Shown here one piece after another: positions 5,871 through 7,002 of a stretch of 7,002 bases of DNA. Under the pieces are notes generated by a model. That model saw only the letters and a program-made list of their open reading frames with translations. It was not told where the DNA came from and searched no databases. Origin of the DNA: UMGS172 sp045649545 (GTDB lineage: Bacteria; Bacillota; Clostridia; Oscillospirales; Acutalibacteraceae). The position numbers were made by a program, and so were the translations under genes. Location: assembly GCA_045649545.1 (NCBI GenBank), contig JAZRQE010000056.1, positions 1 to 7,002 of the forward strand, written 5' to 3'. Position 1 is the first letter of the stretch. Each line of letters starts with the position of its first letter.

Positions 5871-5920
5871 TCTCCCTCCGTCAAAACTTCGTTTTGCCAC
5901 CTCCCTCGTCAGAGGGAGAC
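5871..5920 (-). repeat. CTCCCTC/GAGGGAG palindromic repeat, inverted copy C
   Basis: Reverse-orientation copy with the same ends as copy A and a different central hairpin, CAAAAC-TTC-GTTTTG. CTCCCTC-GTCA-GAGGGAG closes one end (5901-5918). It is inverted relative to copies A and B and lies 30 bp from B. Confidence 0.85.
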
Positions 5921-5925
5921 AAGTT

Positions 5926-6095
5926 CGTCGCTATGTTTCTTGATTTTAATATAACATTTTGTAATGCTATTTTCAATCTTTTTATAGTTTGTTAGTTGTG
6001 GCAAGGGCGTACCCCTGCACCCCTTTATATTGCTTTTTGTTTTTCAAAAACAATATAGAACATCAATATTAACACCGCTTGCGAACCATAGCGTA
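5926..6095. other. AT-rich spacer with one bulged hairpin
   Basis: No gene seen. The only clear structure is a hairpin at 6026-6057: TATATTG (6026-6032) pairs with CAATATA (6051-6057) and TTTTTG (6034-6039) with CAAAAA (6045-6050), leaving a one-base bulge and a T5 loop. A GC-rich patch (5999-6024) with GGGCGTACCCC precedes it. No U-tract follows, so it is not an obvious terminator. Confidence 0.5.
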
Positions 6096-6124
6096 TTGAT
6101 ATTTGTAGCGGAATATGATATAAT
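6096..6124 (+). promoter_or_regulatory. Sigma-A-type promoter of the small-protein operon
   Basis: TTGATA (6096-6101, 5/6), a 17-nt spacer and a perfect TATAAT (6119-6124) with the extended -10 TG at 6116-6117. Predicted start near 6131, about 37 nt before the first ATG. Confidence 0.82.
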
Positions 6125-6167
6125 TAACTAACCGATAAATAAAAATTTGACGAAGGAGTGCAATAGT

Positions 6168-6383
6168 ATGAAAAAGAAAATAATTGATATAATCATTGAT
6201 ATTCTGTTGATAATGATAGTTGTTTCAGTTACTGATTTTGTGTCGCTGAAATTGTTCCACTCTAAAAACTTTTGGCTTGAATTTGGTATCTATATTGTGT
6301 TCTATGCTATAGTTTTTGGCAGTAAAAGAGGAATTGTGATTCTTTGGAATCGGTTGGCAACCAAAAAGAAAGAGAACAGTTAA
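6168..6383 (+). CDS. Small two-helix membrane protein of unknown function
   Basis: 71-aa protein that I do not recognise. A lysine start (MKKK) precedes a hydrophobic helix at about 5-27 (DIIIDILLIMIVVSVTDFV), then a short loop with HSKNFW, a second helix at about 37-52 and a third hydrophobic patch (GIVILW), ending in a basic tail ATKKKENS. The ATG at 6168 is preferred because AAGGAG lies 10 nt upstream; an in-frame TTG at 6147 precedes that ribosome site. First gene of a two-gene operon, with a strong promoter 45 bp upstream; the next gene starts 51 bp after its stop. No signature tells whether it is structural, a small toxin or a regulator. Confidence 0.7.
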   Translation: MKKKIIDIIIDILLIMIVVSVTDFVSLKLFHSKNFWLEFGIYIVFYAIVFGSKRGIVILWNRLATKKKENS

Positions 6384-6434
6384 ACAAATTCCAATTTGTA
6401 AGGGACAGAAACCTTGAATTTACGGAGGTGCAAT

Positions 6435-6644
6435 ATGCAAGATAAATATGTAAAGAATTGTCCATTTTGTGATGGAACTGAAATAATTGAGAGTCATCAG
6501 ACTGGATATGCGGTAGTAACAGCAGTTAATAATAAGTGGGGTGGAGTTGCATTATGTCATTCTATTTGCCGTAGTTGTGGAAGTGTGGTAAGAAGTTATG
6601 TAAAGGAACCAGAAAAATTGCTAAGACGAAGAGACAGAAAATAA
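6435..6644 (+). CDS. Small zinc-ribbon protein (TFIIIB-like annotation family)
   Basis: 69-aa protein with a zinc-ribbon pattern: CPFC (Cys9, Cys12) and CRSCG (Cys45, Cys48), enough to bind one zinc. Between them is SHQTGYAVVTAVNNKWGGVALCHSIC and after them VVRSYVKEPEKL. Similar small Firmicute proteins are often labelled 'transcription initiation factor TFIIIB', a name taken over from the archaeal/eukaryotic zinc ribbon without functional support; no core TFIIB repeats are present. The ATG at 6435 follows CGGAGG by 6 nt; the in-frame TTG at 6414 would place the ribosome site inside the gene. The ribosome site and spacer (GGAGGTGCAAT) closely resemble those of the gene before it (GGAGTGCAAT), with which it is probably co-transcribed. 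It ends about 55 bp before a terminator. Confidence 0.75.
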   Translation: MQDKYVKNCPFCDGTEIIESHQTGYAVVTAVNNKWGGVALCHSICRSCGSVVRSYVKEPEKLLRRRDRK

Positions 6645-6661
6645 CAAGGCGTGATTTCTAG

Positions 6662-6678
6662 TTTGTCAGAGTGACAAA
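6662..6678. repeat. Perfect 7-bp hairpin with 3-nt loop
   Basis: TTTGTCA-GAG-TGACAAA, a small perfect palindrome 17 bp past the zinc-ribbon stop codon. It resembles TGTCAC-AAA-GTGACA inside repeat B (same 3-nt loop and GTCA/TGAC arms) but lacks the CTCCCTC ends. Confidence 0.6.
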
Positions 6679-6697
6679 TGTAAATTTATCGAACAAA

Positions 6698-6735
6698 CAA
6701 AGAACCTGTCTCCTACAATGGAAACGGGTTCTTTT
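6698..6735 (+). terminator. Terminator after the small-protein operon
   Basis: AAAGAACC (6699-6706) pairs with GGTTCTTT (6727-6734); the inner stem GTCTCC/GGAAAC has one C-A mismatch and one T-G wobble, around loop TACAAT. A short T run follows on the plus strand (6732-6735). The tail is short, so efficiency may be moderate; an A/T-rich flank also makes it usable on the minus strand. Confidence 0.65.
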
Positions 6736-6842
6736 AGTCATATTCAGGGCTTTTTAGTTGATTTTCAAAAGTAGTACGGTGGTAGTATGAAATGTAAAAA
6801 ATCCTTGCATTTCGTGGCATAAGGTTGCATAGCTTGGGCTGT

Positions 6843-6881
6843 TCAATTCTTGCCGTGACACACGAACATAATTTTGAACAT
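6843..6881 (-). pseudogene. Decayed 5' fragment of a low-molecular-weight phosphatase gene
   Basis: Reads MFKIMFVCHG then KN and stop; the first ten residues are identical to the start of the phosphatase at 4744-5211, including P-loop Cys8. Over 29 nt (6853-6881 against 5183-5211) only two bases differ, both at synonymous third positions (Ile ATA/ATT, Val GTC/GTG). An AGGTG ribosome site is kept upstream. Beyond the Gly10 codon all similarity ends. A longer open frame across 6734-6934 runs through this fragment in another frame and is not taken as a gene. Confidence 0.75.
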
Positions 6882-6902
6882 AATACACCTCGAATGCAAT
6901 TT

Positions 6903-6935
6903 AATAAAAGTTGCCTATGCGGTAGCATAGGCAAC
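6903..6935 (-). terminator. Minus-strand terminator near the right edge
   Basis: Perfect 11-bp stem GTTGCCTATGC (6910-6920) with GCATAGGCAAC (6925-6935) and a 4-nt loop GGTA; on the minus strand a TTTTATTAA tail follows. It should end a minus-strand gene that lies beyond the right edge. Confidence 0.75.
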
Positions 6936-6948
6936 AGTGCTTTTGAAT

Positions 6949-7002
6949 TTAATCAAACTGCTGAACGGCTTGCAAGCGGGTCGATATAGGTCACTCTGTG
7001 AA
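6949..7002 (-). other. Possible 3' end of a minus-strand gene cut by the window edge
   Basis: Just upstream of the terminator at 6903-6935. One frame ends VTYIDPLASRSAV-stop (6953) and is open to the edge; another ends RLQAVQQFD-stop (6949) but has a stop 14 codons earlier. Either could be a gene tail; too short to identify. Confidence 0.3.

Noticed and set aside
6734..6934. Open minus-strand frame of 66 codons near the right edge
   Set aside because: Its N-terminal part runs in another frame through the decayed phosphatase start and its first codons fall in a terminator stem; no ribosome site or recognised family.

Overview
The window looks like a chromosomal stretch of an anaerobic, spore-forming, low-GC Firmicute of the class Clostridia, probably a gut or rumen lineage. 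The basis is a CotJC-type manganese catalase, a SpoVAD-like spore germinant-uptake gene, a DUF1846 gene, AT-rich intergenic DNA with strong sigma-A-type promoters, AGGAGG-type ribosome sites and U-tailed terminators. No species can be named from the sequence alone.

Layout. (1) Positions 1-363 hold the 3' end of a manganese catalase on the plus strand. It converges on a minus-strand pair (404-1466) through one shared bidirectional terminator. The pair is a DUF6088/AbiEi-like winged-helix protein followed, with a 14-nt overlap, by a five-helix membrane protein in the slot where an AbiEii toxin would normally sit. (2) Positions 1553-2275 hold a SpoVAD-like gene on the minus strand. It keeps the N-terminal thiolase-like half and then loses family resemblance at a perfect 15-bp inverted repeat. 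(3) Positions 2403-3060 hold no convincing protein gene. They hold a very good plus-strand promoter with two dyads laid over it, about 550 nt of apparently non-coding sequence with repeated TGAGTCC motifs and one complementary 'anti-repeat', and a strong terminator. This is the best candidate for something undescribed. (4) Positions 3100-5211 hold two conserved housekeeping-type minus-strand genes: DUF1846 (494 aa) and a low-molecular-weight protein tyrosine phosphatase (155 aa), each with its own terminator. (5) Positions 5220-6842 look like an accessory patch. It holds a DUF559 (Vsr-like) nuclease gene bracketed by three copies of a CTCCCTC...GAGGGAG palindromic repeat whose interior is made of 3-nt-loop hairpins, then a plus-strand operon of a small membrane protein and a small zinc-ribbon protein. 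(6) Positions 6843-6881 hold a decayed copy of the first 10 codons of the phosphatase gene in direct orientation, so the accessory patch is bracketed by phosphatase 5' ends. The right edge carries a minus-strand terminator and possibly the tail of another gene.

Functionally, the conserved genes point to spore biology (catalase, SpoVAD) and general metabolism or signalling (DUF1846, phosphatase). The DUF6088/membrane pair, the DUF559 gene with its repeats, and the small operon are typical accessory material.
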